Assembly: GCF_008831285.2 (NCBI RefSeq)
Contig: NC_045139.1
Span: forward strand, 5,428,704-5,492,703
Direction: 5' to 3'
Length of the DNA: 64,000 nucleotides
Source: Nymphaea colorata
Lineage: Eukaryota; Streptophyta; Magnoliopsida; Nymphaeales; Nymphaeaceae
Below the pieces are notes generated by a model. It ran no database searches, was not told the DNA's origin, and worked only from the letters and a program-made list of their open reading frames with translations. The position numbers were made by a program, and so were the translations under genes. Positions 22,431-34,727 of the stretch are shown piece after piece (position 1 is the first letter of the stretch; every line of letters starts with the position of its first letter).

Positions 22431-24110
22431 CCTAGTACCACCAGGAAGCATCTGACAACTCACAAAAATACACCCAACTTTTGTTATTATAAAAACAGCA
22501 CAGTTGTTCCATCATAAACTAAAATATATATAAACTTAGTACCCGTTAAACGAACGTGTGCGCTTGCCTATGTTTTCTCGCCCAATAATTCTACAATTAA
22601 GTTAGAGCATGTATTAATAAAAGGGCATTAAAGGTCAGGACTGATTCTTTTTGAAAGGTTAAGACTGTCTTAAAAGGTCAGGACTCATTCTTCTTGAAAG
22701 GTCAGTACTGATTATGGAAGGACAGGACCAATTGCAATTGTATGCCATCAATTTCAAGTGAGTAAACAGAATTCCATACACGATCTCATAGATACATATA
22801 GAATTCTGTGGAAAGCCGTATTCGATGAAAGTCGTATGTACGGCTTGGAGGGAGATCTTTCATATCTTTCGAGATCTCAATGAGTCTTGACTGCTTATGT
22901 TTTGAAAGGTCACCGGTTGCTCGGCTGATACATTTGTCAAGGCTAACTGGTCGGGACATTGTTAATCGCGTATGTATGTTTATATGGGAACTACTTTTAG
23001 TCATTTCATCTTAATAATTATACGTAAGCTATTTACTAACTAACAGAAGTTTACTCTTAATCAACAGTGCAAATATCCTGTATTTCTTCTTATCTCCACA
23101 TCTTCAGATAAATTTTCAAATGTTCCCATCAACTTATTTGAAAAAAATAATTGTTTTCACAGTTTATATTAACATAAAACCACGACGATATACACCTTGC
23201 TATTTCACAATAAACCATAACAACGCAGAAAAAATCATCTAACCCAAAGAACTTATGATATTTGGTAATCCATGGACAAGAATTTTGGGAGCGGAATGGA
23301 GGGAGGAAGCGTGTTAGAAAAGGGCGGACCTTCTCGGGTTTCGCATAATCGATCTCCCCCTGATAAATCCTCGACGACAAGATCGTGGGTGGAAGTCTGT
23401 GCTTCTCATGATCAACATTAATGCTGGCACCGGTTCGGGTTGCCGCTGGGTTTCCGGTACCGGCACGACTTGGGCTCGAGCCCAAAAAAAGGGCATTGGG
23501 TTGGTTGGATTGGGCTCCATAATTTTTTTTTTAATATTTATTTAAAGAATGAGGTTACGGTGAATGACAGACCAGGTAAGACAGATTGACAGTGCTTCCA
23601 CATGCGAGAACATGTAATGAGGATAGGGTCGAAGCAGGAAAAGGAGAAACAGAAACAGAGTCCACTACACCATGTATATCCTATGACGACGCTCTTCTAT
23701 GTGTCGGGTTTGGCCCTTCATTACGAACAACCACAACCCCTTTCCATTACAAACAATAACTACTCTCATTCTCTCCTTGTCGAAAGTGACTTGCGCGTTT
23801 AAAATGTTAGTTTCTATTGTATACCTGTGTTTAAAATCTGATGGTAGTAGACTGGTTTTGGATTCAGATTCTGATATATATAAGTATTAGATCAGATATG
23901 GCTTCAGATCAGATTTAGTTTTAAGTAATTACTCATATCCAATGCACTTACCTTTTGAAAATCTTCTAGATATAGTTCAAATTCAGATTCGGATTGTGAA
24001 ACCAGATCTTGAATTCAGATTCAGAGATGATATCTCTTCATTCTATTAAAATCTGAATTCGAATACCAGTATGTAAATACCTGAAGAAACGGATATGGTG
24101 AAGAGTATAC
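22431..24110. other. Spacer with a short tandem repeat at 22620-22735
   Basis: The word AAAGGTCAGGACTSATTCTT with TTGAAAGGTYA recurs about every 50 bases at 22620-22735. A minus-strand open frame at 23129-23485 has moderate GC but no recognisable domain. No gene can be supported. Confidence 0.4.
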
Positions 24111-24439
24111 CCAATTTAAATCCAATCCATTAACAATAACGTCCCCACTTGCAAAGAACATCCCCTTCCAATCTCAGGCATCATTGATGGCCATCCCCAT
24201 CTCTTGGGCATGGTTGAATATCTCAAGTAATCTTCTCCTGCTTTTGAATCTGCTAAAAATAACTTGTATCGCAAAACCAAAAGGCCACCACCCAAATATG
24301 TAACCATTTCTCAATGTCCACAAGCTCCAGCATGCTAGTATGTACGCAATTTTGGGTATTGCCGGCCGCCGGAAAAAGTTGAACTTATTCGGCGACCTGC
24401 TCATTAAGAACATCGCGAACATTCATCGCCGATACCCTT

Positions 24440-25080
24440 GGATGAGTTGGGAGGACTCGAGAACGACTGACCTTGTTTTCCTTGAAAATCGATGAACCAT
24501 TGAACCTAAATACAAAAAATAAAAATGTAAAATATTAGAAAAGTGGGGAAATCGGCAAGGATGGATGCCAGGGGATTCGATTTAAATAAAATATATTCTT
24601 GACCGAACGGATACTTATATACTTAGATTCGAGTTTGGATACGAATTTAAAAAAGTCATATCCAAATTTGAATCCGAAATCAGAATCCACAATCTGAATC
24701 TGATTTGTTTCCTCATCCAAAACTGAATCCAGAATCAGATTTCATAATTTTAATCTGATCTAAATCCATTTTTTTCATCCTAATTTGAATCTGAAATCAG
24801 ATGTCACAATCAGAATCCAACCCTAATCCTATTTTTACATTCATATATGAATTTGAATCTGAACCATATTTTGAACTGAATCTGGCTGATTTACAAACTG
24901 TACGAGCATTGAATATAGAATTTTTATTTAAACCTAAGTCCCATCAGGATCTGATCAGATATTTTTGTATATTTGAATCTGAACTGAATTCGACTGAATA
25001 TAGCTAAATCTGAATCTGTTGGAATATTTATGCATATATGAATCTAAACCTAATCGGTTTTTGGAGCAGTTGGCTTGGAC
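24440..25080. repeat. Duplicated block, paired with 27330-27965
   Basis: Runs from GTTGGGAGGACTC through repeated GAATCTGAAATCAGATGTCA words to GGACATTCAATTCAAATCAG. Both copies keep the same order over about 640 bp. The many GAATCYGAAT words look like subterminal repeats of a DNA transposon, but no ends or transposase are seen. Confidence 0.7.
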
Positions 25081-25159
25081 ATTCAATTCAAATCAGACAT
25101 ATTGACATCCTAGGATGGCTTCCTCCTTCTAAAAAGATATAATGAGATCTTTCTTGTAA

Positions 25160-25560
25160 AAGATGTTCCCTTCATCCAACTGACCTCAAAATGCAGACAA
25201 TTTATCCCTGTGGAACTTGTCTTGCACAAGTTGTTTTTCACATGCGGGCCCCTAACACTCAAGTCAATGGTCGGGGTGGGGTGCCAAATGACTCAAGTTA
25301 GAAAGACAAAAAATGCCCTTAAGAATTAGAAAAAAAAAATGCTGCTCACCTGGTGATCATGAGTTCAGTCATCAGTGTATTCTCCAAGATGTGGAGAAAT
25401 GTAAGCTTAATCGTTGGCATTTTAGAAAAAAAAAAATCACTTTGGCTTATGTGAACATTTATAAAAACATTATGGCTTGTGACAGTCGATTCTTGGAGTG
25501 TTTGTTTACACCGGATGTTCTAAAAACAAAATTTAGACTTGGTCGCGTGTTTGTTTGAGG
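25160..25560. repeat. Duplicated block, paired with 28220-28890 and 54650-55220
   Basis: Shared phrases: ACTGACCTCARAATG, CCTGTGGAACTTGTCTTGCA, CACTCAAGTCAATGGTC and GGATGTTCTAAAARCAAAAT. Three copies in the window. Non-coding. Confidence 0.7.
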
Positions 25561-25839
25561 AGATGTAATTGTATTTTCTGAACTTCATCCATTCCATCTA
25601 TTATTTGTTTGGGTTGGATTGGGTGTCTATAACGCCCTATCTAGGACAAGGCAATTGCGGACATTAGAACTTTGGTCCGATCCATATTGGTATGTCAAAA
25701 ATTGGACCAATCCGTATTGGTGTGCACATACGTTCATTTTGGCGTTTGCTTACACCCTCATATTACACACACGTACATACACGCATACATATATGAAAGA
25801 CTTTTTAATTTTGATTATCTAACAAAGTTTCTTATTAGC

Positions 25840-26560
25840 TATCTCCATTGTGTGACACTTGCAGGCCCGTAGGGAATAATTTGAGGGGTTTGTATCTTTT
25901 GTTATTTATTGTCTTTCTGGAGTCCTGGGATTGGAGTTGGAGTAGAGATGTTAATGTATCAGATTCATATAGGATACATCTTGAACTATATATATGTTTT
26001 TTTTTTTAATATTCACATATCCATATTCAAATTCTGATTCGAATACAAACAATGGATCTAAAATCCAATATCACAATCTGAATTTGAAACTTGATTCAAT
26101 TCTGGATCTGAATTCGAAATTTGATTCAATTTTGAATATAAGACTTTTATTTAAAATACAATCCAATCCGTATCTGAATCTAAATCTGAATCCAGTTGGA
26201 TATATATGTACATCCAAATCTGAATCAGGATCCAGTTAGATGTCCTTTCTTAAACCCGAATCCCATCGAATTTCTTAATTGGATGTTAATTTTTTTTCCA
26301 TATCGGATATTTTTTGAACTTGTTTGGTTCTATATCCAATTAAAATCAGATATATTGACAACCGTAATTCAGGAGGAATTGGCTCTATATGACCTTTGGG
26401 CTATGATTGACCATGTCCATCCAATGACAAATTATAAAGTTATCTTTGTTGGCTTCAGGTTATCTTTTCATTTTAATTCCACATGCTTTCTAGCTTGATA
26501 TTGTTTAGCACTCACAACATTTGATCATTTTCTAGGAACTATAATGGCTTGAGCAAACTT
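25840..26560. repeat. Duplicated block, paired with 43145-43880
   Basis: GACACTTGCAGGCC, GGGAATAATTTGAG, GATATATATGTACATCCAAA and GAACTATAATGGCTTGAGCA occur in the same order in both blocks. Non-coding. Confidence 0.7.
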
Positions 26561-27329
26561 TACTCGGCCAAAGATATCAGAGATGGTGATAGCTGCCACT
26601 ACAAGAGAACCCTGACCTCTCACGGGGCTTTTTTGCACCACCAAGCAAACTTTACCTCCAATATTTGACTAATATATGATCACTGTGAATATAAGCAAAA
26701 AATAGGAAATGCAAAGACAAGTGGCTTTTCATGAAGAATGTCGGAGACAGTGGTAGAGCCAGAAAATTATCAAAGGTCATTACTAATTTAAATTTTAGAT
26801 TTGAAAGAGGCGCCTACATACAAATTACTAAAAATATAATGAAATATTAATATAAAATAAGATAATTTGTATAAGTTGGTGTGGGCACTTGCCCACATCA
26901 GCCCAAACGTGCCTACGCCATTGCTTGCGGATAACGTAATATGAGGTGGAGTCTTGGCTCGTTTCTATAACGGGGGAACGTCAAAACATAGAGCCGTTGG
27001 GTTATGAAATATACTGTTTACGGTATATGTCAATATGAGCCTCAAATTGGTTTATTATGCCACTTATTAGCCGATATATAAATATAATAGTCATCAAACT
27101 AGTGTACTTATGTTGCCTGTAAAAGACGTCCGATATGAGCTGTATTAACTTCAGCAACAAAAAATAAAACTAATATATTTCATTTCAGAAAGCTTTCAAG
27201 AAGAAGAACATTCTAGAATTACCGACATGTGTCGAGATGCAGAGGCTGGTAAGGTCCAATGGTATAGAAAAAGTGGTATGTTGCTGATCAGGTCCAATCG
27301 TATAGACAAAGTGGTATGGCTGATACTCT
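26561..27329. other. Spacer with a MITE-like remnant at about 26748-26935
   Basis: CAGTGGTAGAGCCAG on the left and GCCTACGCCATTGC on the right resemble inverted ends of the hAT-like group that includes 40222-40427. I could not find a matching target duplication. No gene is seen. Confidence 0.35.
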
Positions 27330-27965
27330 TGGAGGAGTTGGGAGGACTCAAGGGAACGACTGACCATGGTTTTCTTGAAAATCGATGGACCTAAATGCAA
27401 AAAAGAAAAATATTAGCAAAAAAGAAAAATATTAAATATTAAAAAAGTGAAAAAATATGCAAGGATTGATGTCAATGGATCCGATTCAAATAAAATACAT
27501 TATTGACCATACGGATACTTATATGCTCAAATTCGAGTTTGGATACGAATTCAAAAAAAGTTATATCCAAATTTGAATCCGAAATCAGATTCTACAATCT
27601 GAATCTGATTTTTTTCCTCATCCAAAACTGAATCCAAAATCAGATTTCATCCTAATCTGAATCTGAAATCAGATGTCACAATCTGATCTAAATCCATTTT
27701 TTTCATCTTAATCTGAATCTGAAATCAAATGTCATAATCAGAATCCAACCCGAATCCTATTTGTATATTCATATATGAATTTGAATCTGAATCCATATTT
27801 TGAACTGAATCTGGCTGATTTACAAACTGTAAGAGCATTAAATACAGAATTTTTATTTAAATCTAAGTCCCAACTGGATCTGATCGGATATTTTTGTTAG
27901 TTGATTAGTAAATTTCTTTTCTTCATCCAAATGTTTTTGAAGCAGTTGGCTTGGACATTCAATTC
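27330..27965. repeat. Duplicated block, partner of 24440-25080
   Basis: See the partner for shared motifs. This copy has an extra tandem AAAAAAGAAAAATATTA phrase near 27395-27440 and a local duplication of the AATCTGAATCTGAAATCA segment. Confidence 0.7.
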
Positions 27966-28219
27966 AAATCAGACATATTGACATCCTTAGGTTGAAGCTT
28001 CCCGCTCCAACTGACATGTTTCAACATTATAAAAATAGGGGACGAGTCCATTTGTGTGTGTCATACGGATAGAGCTGTAAAACTAGTCGAGCCAATTCAA
28101 GCTCCACTCGAATTTGTTCTGTTAAGCTCAAGTTTAACTCAAAACTCGTGATTATAAACAAGTCAAGTTCGAGTTCCATAAAATTGATTTGATTGAACTT
28201 GAGTAAACCATTTATCTAT

Positions 28220-28890
28220 GCATTGAAGAACTGACCTCAGAATGGTGACAATTTGCCCCTGTGGAACTTGTCTTGCATAAGTTGTTCTTCCTCATGCTAC
28301 GTCAAATACTCGGCCGGCCCCCGGCACTCAAGTCAATGGTCCGGGTGCCAAATTACCCAAGTTAGAAAGGGGGGAAATGCCCTTAAAAATTAGGAAAAAA
28401 AAAACCCTTCACATGGTTATCATGTGTTGAGTGTACCCTCCCAAATTTTGAGTGACAGCTGTTAGAGTGTTGAGTCTAATCCATACTTGATAGTCTTCCC
28501 TAATTTTTGTAAGGGTATTTATGTAATTTTTTATTTTGTGGGTTTTGCTCTCATCTCATGTTGATGAGCATGCCATTTTAACTTTGTATTTTTTTTTTCT
28601 GATAGTGGAAACTGCATTGTGTGGCGGCCATGGACCTAAGAAAACATTGTCTTCGAACCACGTAAAATCTTTTTGTATTCCTTCTATGTCTTTCTTTTCT
28701 TCTGATTGATATGTCTTTCTTTTTTTCTGATTGGATTTTCTTGGTGTGTTAAGAAAGTGAGAGAGAGACAGAGACAGAGAGAGCGCTAAGTTTCTAACAG
28801 TCGGCCCTGGAGTGTTTGTTCGCACTGGATGTTCTAAAAGCAAAATGTAAACTTAGTCGCCTGTGTTTGTTTATGGAGATGTACTTTTGT
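28220..28890. repeat. Duplicated block, partner of 25160-25560 and 54650-55220
   Basis: Closest to the 54650-55220 copy: both start after CCATTTATCTATGCATTGAAG and both contain the GTTTTGAGTCTRATCCATACTTGATA-like phrase and a GA-rich tract. Non-coding. Confidence 0.7.
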
Positions 28891-30095
28891 GACAACCTAT
28901 TGTATTCTTGGAACTCCATCCATTGGTTGGGGTGTCTATAATTCCCCATCTAGGACAAGGTGCTAGCGTAGGTAAGAACTTTGGTCCGATCCGTATTGGT
29001 ATTTCAAAAATTGAATAAAACAGAAAAAGATAAAGAGAGTGTTGAGTATCACGGATACACCCTCATATTCTGGACGAAAGTGTGTCAAAGGTGCATTTTG
29101 AGACCATTCATCTATGAAAGCTATAATAGACTACAAAATTAAAGAGAAGACTTCCAATTGGGCTTTGATCCAGTGGCAGAGTAATGTTGTAGCTGGTGTG
29201 GGCACACCGGCCCATCAAATTTACTTTATTTGCATATAAGTGCCCCTTAAATATTGAAATTTAAACTTAGAGTGTTCTTTAAAGGTTAAGTTTAAAGACA
29301 AAAAATTCTGACTCCACTCTGACATGGAGTTGCAATCGATTTCCTTTAACGCTGACTTGGGAATGCGATCAACCCCCTGAGGCTCTGTTTCAGGGTCGGT
29401 TTTGAATTATGATTTCATTCCTCATTCTTTTGTATACTCTCTTCTGCCCTTTCCTACATCATTTGTACTGTTTCCATGGTTGAAATTGAAAGACTCAACC
29501 TGTACCAGGGCTTCCTGTGTTGTGGGGGGTCTCTCTTGCAGAATATGTTTGGATTATTCTTTTTCTCCTCTGATGAACATGTGTTCTTGATCGTTGCCCT
29601 TGTCATCTCAAACTTGGGAACAACTAGGCCCATATATAGGAGACAAAAATTAAGAACTTTTGCATCGGAACATTTCAATCAGTCTTTGAGATATGAAATT
29701 TTGATTGTTTTTCTACATTCTTAAGTTTTCCAAACGTTATTTCTATAGTGAAATAAAATGTGATCAGATTGGAGCTTTCAATCATCAAATTTCAAGGTCA
29801 TGTACATTTCGCATCGTCCAGACTTTGCATATGACATCTAACAATAAGAGATGGCATGAAGAAATCAGCTATTGAACTGCATATCTTAAAAATTGACCTG
29901 GCAAATTCTTCATAGCTTGAAGACATTCTTAATGACTTCTGTCAAATTTTCGTTCCTTTCTTAGATTTTTGGACTGTTTAAATTTACCTGCTTTGACCAA
30001 TTGATCAGTTGATTACTAAGCCAAATAAGAAGTGAAACAGGATTTATCAAAAAGAACTTCCATTTCTACTGTTAACTTTTAAAAAAATGAGTCTG
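28891..30095. repeat. Spacer holding two smaller duplicated segments
   Basis: 29480-29640 recurs at 38515-38665 (AAAGACTCAACCTGTACCA through TCTTGATCGTTG). 29755-29960 recurs at 42955-43135 (TCATCAAATTTCAAGGTCAT through CAATAAGAGATGGCATGAA). No gene is seen. Confidence 0.6.
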
Positions 30096-31294
30096 GTGTT
30101 CATGAAAAGCAAGTGACATCGCTTGTTGTTTTCCACACTCGGTGTATACTGCACCGCCGCAGATCACATCAATGGGACTTTTTCTAATTCGCATGACTTC
30201 TTATTTCCACATCAAAAAACTTAGTTGGCACGCAAGATTACATCAACAAACTTTTTCTTCACAACCCTTAATAACATATTTCCTTGCCAGTTTGCAACAT
30301 ATTCATAGGACTTTTTCTTCACAAGTAGAACCTGAGATTAGCCTGCACGAGCTTGATGCAACTCAAAAACTTGAGCTTGAGCTTGGCTCGAACTTGAGTC
30401 AAGCTCCTTATAATATGATCGAGCTCGACTCGAGTACATAAAATCAAGCTCGAACTTTACTCGTTTAACCCATTTAACTCATTTAGGCATTAACTCGTGT
30501 AAGCATTAACTCGTTTAACTCATGTATACGTTAACTCATTTAAATCGTGTAAGCATTAACTCGTATAAGCTGTGAAAATTTGTTTTTTCCCCTCAAAGTT
30601 AAAACCACTGATTTGGTGAACCAGTTTTGGCAAATATTATATAGAGTAATGGTGCGAGTCGAGTTTGAGTTTCAGGAACACAACTCTTTTATACTCGAGG
30701 TCGACTCGCACTAGTATTCTATATAATATTGCAAAAAACAGTTCACTGAATCACTGGTTTAAACTTTGAGGATAAAAACAAATTTTCACAAGTTACACGA
30801 GTAAGACACTTACACGAAATTATGCTTACGTGACCTTAACACTTACATAAGTTACACGAGTTAATGCTTATGCAAGTTAATGCCTAAACAAGTTAAATGA
30901 GTCGATGTTGAGCTTGATTTTGTGTAGTCGACTCGAGCTCCAGCTTCCTATAAGGAGTTTAACTCTAGCTCGACCTTGAGCACACGATTTTTGAGCTGAG
31001 TCGAGCCGTCGTGTGCAGCCCTACCAACAGGCCCGGTCTACTAAATGCAGTGTAGGCGTCTGATTGAAAAACCCCAAAAAAAAAGCTAGAAAACTCGCAA
31101 GAAGATAAGAGAAGGCAAGAAGAGAAGAGAACATGACATTGGAAATATGTTGTTAAGGGTTGTGAAGAAAAAGTTTGTTGATGTAATCTTGCGTGCCAAG
31201 CAAGGTGCTGGATGTGGAATTAAAAAAAGTCCCATTGATGTGATCTGTGGCGATCTGCGGCCAGCCATATCACTTACTTTTCATGAGCACCTTA
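30096..31294. repeat. About 1.2-kb imperfect palindrome (foldback)
   Basis: Outer arms 30096-30290 and 31130-31294 share, in inverted order, CACGCAAGATTACATCAACA, AACTTTTTCTTCACAACCC and CAGATCACATCAATGGGAC. Inner arms 30343 to about 30665 and about 30690 to 31022 share TCAAAGTTWAAACCASTGATT, GCATTAACTCGTGTAA-type words and TATTATATAGA. The loop is only about 25 bp. No reading frame is conserved. Transcription across it would give a long hairpin RNA. Confidence 0.8.
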
Positions 31295-32280
31295 GGACTC
31301 TTCCAACAACTTGAATTTAACAAAAAAAAAACGCGAATACTTTCTGGAAGAGAAGATACAAAAGCAGCTTGATAATTGTTCAAGGCGATAACATGATTTG
31401 GGTAAATACATTCCTTACCACCTCAATTAAATTGTGTATCTTAATCAGTAAAACCGGTTTCTGAATCGAGTCAACAATGTATGTTTTCAATTTGGTGGAC
31501 CAGCCAATTCAAGGAAAGATCCCCTTGATGTTATCAGCAGTGCCAAGGGCGCTGAGTGTGGAAATAGCAAACGATTTCCCTTTCTTTGCTCTTAGACTTG
31601 AGTCTTCCAACAATTTGAATTAAACAAAAAAAAAGGATTTTTTCTGGAAGAGAATCTATAGAAATGCAATAATTTGCAAAACACACAGGCTTGGGACAAA
31701 GAAGATCAGTGGAAGTAAGTCAGCCTCTTTGATGTGTCGACCAATCCGGTAATCTAGACAATTTAGTTGTGAATCAGCACAAAATATTAAAAAACATAAT
31801 TTATTGGAAACTAAATAAACAATGTATAAAGCTAATAAAAAACATTGCTTTTTTTTAGAAAAAACATGTGAACTGGATCAAACTGATTTAGCATAGATTT
31901 GAATGAACCTGCTGACTCAAGCGAATATTTCAAGCCAATTGGATAACATAATCTGATTACCAAAAACGGTTCAGTGATAAAATCTTCGGAGTTGGAGTCT
32001 GGAGCTTGATCCACACATGATAAACTTTTTATCCAACATAGGCAAATTTTCTATAGAGTTGGGATTGAATAGGGTTGAGAAGTGGTTAAAGGAATTAAGA
32101 TAAGGGGTACCAAGAAAAAGTCACATTGATGTAATCATCAGTGGTGCAACGTGTTCGAAAGACCTGAGACTCCTACAACTTGAAAAATAAAATAACAAAA
32201 ATTTCTAGAAGAGAATCTATACATAAATTAATGACCTTGATTCTTGTTCATGCATCTTCTACATAGAAAATTGGATAGGC
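31295..32280 (+). promoter_or_regulatory. 5' flank of copy 3 with repeated leader-like modules
   Basis: The block GACTCTTCCAACAA.TTGAA..AACAAAAAA....TTTCTGGAAGAGAA occurs at about 31288-31355 and 31606-31660, and a third, leader-proximal version (TTTCTAGAAGAGAATCTATACATAAATTAA) sits at 32165-32240 just before the start codon. The third matches the leaders of copies 2 and 4. A related stretch without a gene is at 41390-41900. Confidence 0.55.
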
Positions 32281-34403
32281 ATGGCCACCAACGGTTGGTC
32301 ACCTCAGCCGCTCGTCTTTCTTTTGTGTTTCTCCTCCTTCACCTTGAATGTGGTTCTCGGCCAAAGGGAGGTGCCCTCAGCCCTTGGTTCTCTGAGTAAC
32401 GTGACTGATCAATTTGCATTGCTGTCTTTCAAATCGCTCGTCACTAGAGACCCTTATAACGTGTTATCAAATTGGAATTCCAACATCTTTTTCTGCGACT
32501 GGAATGGAGTTTCATGCAATCGTGGTTCACAAAGGGTAGTTGCTCTGAACCTCTCTGAAAAGACACTTGAAGGTACTATCTCCCCATACATCAGCAATCT
32601 CTCCTTCTTACAGGTTCTTGATCTCTCGAGCGACAGTTTCCATGGTCACCTTCTCATTGATTTTAGTTGCCTCCCTCTGCTAGAAAATCTTTCTATAACA
32701 AAAAACAATTTTGAGGGTTTGATTCCACAAACACTGAGCCATTGTCGACGTCTTCAAATACTGTCAGCAGGAGATAACCAAAGTAGCTGGAATGGTGCCA
32801 TTGTCAGACTCACTTTACCAGTTGGTCCACTTGTCTAATCTCTATTTGGACATGAATGCACTCAATGGGCCAATCTCGTCCTCTATAAACAATCTGGCAA
32901 ATCTACAAAAGTTGTATTTAAATTCAAACAATTTCTCGTCAACAATCCCACCTGCCCTTTATGAGTTGAAGGATTTGATATGGCTTTACTTGCAAGACAA
33001 CTTTTTCACTGGTCAGCTAACTTTAGATGTGAGAAATTTGGCAGCATTGGGCAAAATGGATGTCTCTGTGAACCAGTTAAGCGGAGTGCTGCCTGTGACC
33101 TTATTTAGGCTCCAAAGGCTAGAATATTTGAATCTCTCCAAAAATTCATTTAATGGCCACATTCCTGAAAGACTTGATGGTATGGTAAACATTGAAACTA
33201 TTGACCTTTCCCACAACAAGCTTTCTGGTGAGATACCAAAATCATTAGAGAAACTTCAACACATCCAGGTCTTGAACTTGTCCTTCAATCTGCTGGAAGG
33301 AGAGATTCCAAGTGGTGGAAAGTTTGCAAACCTTTCCATAGATTCATTTGTAGGAAATTATGCACTATGTGGAGCTCCCAAATTTCATGTGCCAGTATGT
33401 TCAGATGGAGTGAAGAAGCACAATAATGTCAACATGATCAGAGTTGATATTTTTTTAGCAAGTGGGGGCTTTGCACTTGTACTCATTGTTTGGATATTCA
33501 TTGTTGTCACAAAATATAGAAAGAGGGGGTTGGAGAAGCATGATCAGGAGGTTGAAAGATTTTGTGGAATTACCCTCCCAGTGATCACATACAGAATGTT
33601 ATCTCAAGCGACAAACAACTTCAGCGATGAAAATTTTCTGGGGAGTGGAAGCTTTGGTTCAGTGTATAAAGGAATTTTGACAGATGGAACAACGGTGGCT
33701 GTTAAGGTCCTAAACTTGTTATCTGATGGAGCATCAAAAAGTTTTGACATTGAATGCAATGTGATGTGCCAAATTAGACACCGAAACCTTATTAGAGTAA
33801 TCACATCTTGCTCCAGTGCAGATTTCAAGGCTTTAGTTCTCCAATACATGCCCCTTGGGAGCTTAGAAGTCTGTCTACATTCAGGTGGCCATCACTTGAA
33901 TCTCTTCCAAAGATTGGATATCATGATTGATGTTGCTTGTGCTCTAGAATATCTTCACCATGGTTACTTGGAGACAATAGTTCATTGTGATCTGAAGCCA
34001 AGTAATGTGCTTCTAGATGAGAACATGATAGCATACGTGAGTGATTTTGGCAATGCAAAGATTCTAGTTGGTCTGAATTCTTCTACTCTTACAGCTACTC
34101 TCGGAACCACCAGATACATTGCACTAGGTCATACTATCTCTTATTTCTTTGTCTTTTTTATAAATTTTGTGTCTCTCGGAGTGTGAGTATAATTGCGTGA
34201 ACCATTTCTTGAGTCAACCTAGCCAGGCTTTGAGTTCTTATATGTGTGTGTGCATGTAAGAACACACTCTCTTTCTCTTCAATAATGCTCTCATGGAGAA
34301 AGTGGAAAAGAAGGTGGGATCGCATGGGAGGGACCAGAGAGGTGATGAGGTGAGATAACGACAGACAAGGAGAGAGTGGGTGGGTTTGCCAGTCCTGTTG
34401 GAC

Positions 34404-34467
<64 letters not shown>

Positions 34468-34651
34468 TTTATTTATATTGAAATCAGCTGAGTAAGCCTT
34501 TTTTTTTAATTTTGTATTGTTTAAAACATTGCAAAAAAATGCATTGATGATATTCAATGTTTTGACAACCACTTTTAGCATTGAGACTGTTTTTAGGGTC
34601 ACAAAATATGAAAAAGAGTCATCAGTAACATAGGTTGCCCAATGGTTTCAA

Positions 34652-34727
<76 letters not shown>

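Noticed and set aside
22620-22735. Short spaced repeats that might suggest a CRISPR-like array
   Set aside because: Irregular units of a plant tandem repeat. No regular spacers, and the genome is eukaryotic.
23129-23520. Two overlapping minus-strand frames in GC-richer sequence
   Set aside because: They could be a decayed gene end (IYQGEIDYAKPEKVRPF looks coding-like), but the frames compete and no start, splice or domain is clear.
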